NCBI GenBank assembly: GCA_049297375.1
Contig: JBAQUF010000036.1
Coordinates: 1-5,270 of the forward strand
Source: JAAZNV01 sp049297375
GTDB lineage: Bacteria > Patescibacteriota > WWE3 > UBA101185 > UBA10185
Direction: 5' to 3'
Length of the DNA: 5,270 nucleotides
Part shown: positions 4,534-5,270 of the stretch, piece after piece
How positions within the stretch are numbered: the stretch's first letter is position 1
Layout: every line of letters starts with the position of its first letter
Notes under the pieces: model-generated
Told to the model about the DNA's origin: nothing
Database searches by the model: none
The model's input: the letters and a program-made list of their open reading frames with translations, nothing else
Position numbers and translations under genes: made by a program

Positions 4534-5184
4534 ATGGAAATTACGTACATAGGTCATTCTTGTTTTAGAATAAAAGGGAAAACATTATCTTTAGTTGTTG
4601 ATCCTTATGATCCAAAGATTGGTTATAAACTTCCAAAGTTAAGTGCTGACGTAGTTCTTGTTACTCATAATCATTTTGATCATAACAACGTAGCTGGTGT
4701 ATCAGATTATAGATTACTAGTTGATGGACCTGGCGAGTATGAGGTTGGGGGAGTGTTTATATACGGAAGATCTGTTTTTCATGATGATAAGCAAGGTGCA
4801 GAAAGGGGTAGATCTACGTTTTATTTAATAACTGTAGATGGTGTAGATATACTTCATCTTGGAGATTTAGGTCATGAGTTATCACAAGAGGATTTAGAAA
4901 AGATTCCTAGTGTTGAAGTACTAATGATCCCTGTTGGTGGGAAATATACTCTTGATGCTGAAATGGCTTCTAAAGTAATATCTGCAGTACAACCTTCTTA
5001 TGTTATTCCAATGCACTATAAAACAAATGACTCCACAATGCAGGATATAGATGGAGTTGACAAATTCCTTGACGTTATGGGAGTAGAAAATGGTATAAAA
5101 AAAGATATGGACAAACTCACAGTAAATGCTAAAAAGGATGAATCTGAAGATACAGAAGTTATTGTACTTAAACCTACCCACTAA
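4534..5184 (+). CDS. MBL-fold metal-dependent hydrolase (UlaG/Lactamase_B_3-like)
   Basis: A 216-residue metallo-beta-lactamase-fold protein, probably a cytoplasmic metal-dependent hydrolase. The metal-binding signature H-x-H-x-D-H is at 45-50 (THNHFDHNN: His45, His47, Asp49, His50). Asp111 in HLGDLGH is the bridging ligand and His161 in PMHY the last ligand. The N-terminal strand MEITYIGHSCFRI and the GPGEYEVGG turn at 65-73 are typical of the Lactamase_B_3 group (relatives of UlaG lactonase and UPF0173), rather than of beta-lactamases or RNase J, which is much longer. The core is complete, and an acidic/lysine-rich tail ends it. The substrate cannot be told. The ATG has no ribosome binding site and lies about seven bases after an extended -10. 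It is followed by dnaB after 8 bases, probably one operon; the functional reason for the pairing with replication is unknown. Confidence 0.9.
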   Translation: MEITYIGHSCFRIKGKTLSLVVDPYDPKIGYKLPKLSADVVLVTHNHFDHNNVAGVSDYRLLVDGPGEYEVGGVFIYGRSVFHDDKQGAERGRSTFYLITVDGVDILHLGDLGHELSQEDLEKIPSVEVLMIPVGGKYTLDAEMASKVISAVQPSYVIPMHYKTNDSTMQDIDGVDKFLDVMGVENGIKKDMDKLTVNAKKDESEDTEVIVLKPTH

Positions 5185-5192
5185 GCAGCAAC

Positions 5193-5270
5193 ATGGCTAC
5201 TAAAAAACTAAATAAAAATGAAAATGCTGGGATGAGAGTCCCCCCACATGATCTTGAAGCAGAAAAGTCT
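5193..5270 (+). CDS. dnaB: Replicative DNA helicase DnaB (N-terminal fragment)
   Basis: The first 26 codons are in the window, cut by its right edge. Residues 14-26 (MRVPPHDLEAEKS) match the conserved start of the DnaB N-terminal domain, where bacterial proteins read R-x-PP-x-(S/N/D)-LEAE-x-S before 'VLG'. DnaB is the hexameric 5'-3' helicase at the replication fork. The preceding 13 residues are a lysine/asparagine-rich leader. The ATG follows the hydrolase stop by 8 bases with no clear Shine-Dalgarno (AAGCAGCAAC precedes), so translation is probably coupled or SD-independent. The motor domain is outside the window. Confidence 0.88.
   Translation, partial: MATKKLNKNENAGMRVPPHDLEAEKS

Noticed and set aside
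4921..5181. Minus-strand 86-residue frame opposite the hydrolase
   Set aside because: It is a shadow of the MBL-fold gene, with aromatic-rich low-quality sequence.
1..5270. CRISPR array, IS terminal repeats, toxin-antitoxin pair
   Set aside because: No regularly spaced repeats, no transposase other than the serine recombinase, and no small paired ORFs were seen on either strand.

Overview
The window looks like a piece of an AT-rich bacterial chromosome, most likely from a Candidate Phyla Radiation (Patescibacteria) genome. This assignment is an inference. It rests on the compact gene style, a large serine recombinase whose C-terminal codons are the antisense of a tRNA, and an MBL-fold hydrolase directly followed by dnaB. 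No 16S rRNA or universal marker longer than a fragment is present to confirm it.

Left part (1-1756): the end of an integrated mobile element. It holds the last 31 codons of an unrecognised gene, then a strongly structured leader, then a 517-residue large serine recombinase. The last ~26 codons of the recombinase are the exact antisense of a complete tRNA-His(GUG) gene (1674-1749, minus strand). The tRNA is therefore the likely attachment site. The element lies on its 3' side, to the left, and the host chromosome lies to the right. The far end of the element is outside the window.

Middle (1757-4275): a ~400-base gene-poor stretch carries a very long hairpin directly after the recombinase stop, a second inverted repeat, and a bidirectional terminator. 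Next come two divergent genes: an M42/M20-like metallo-aminopeptidase (minus) and a GNAT acetyltransferase (plus). Both have good Shine-Dalgarno sites that move their starts inward from the longest ORF. Their two extended -10 promoters overlap, with predicted start points about 3 bp apart.

Right part (4276-5270): a ~260-base intergenic region has the best sigma70-like promoter of the window (TTGACA, 17-bp spacer, CATAAT) on the minus strand. It faces a stretch of strong hairpins that encodes no convincing protein and ends at the shared GNAT terminator, so it is a candidate ~200-nt non-coding RNA. In the other direction an extended -10 sits so close to the MBL-fold hydrolase ATG that the mRNA is predicted to be leaderless. 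That gene is followed after 8 bases by the start of dnaB, the replicative helicase, probably in one operon.

The most interesting items are the nested and competing RNA pairings in the recombinase leader that would bury its ribosome binding site, the recombinase reading frame completed by a host tRNA gene, and the candidate small RNA upstream of the MBL-dnaB operon, which carries a copy of the 16S anti-Shine-Dalgarno sequence.
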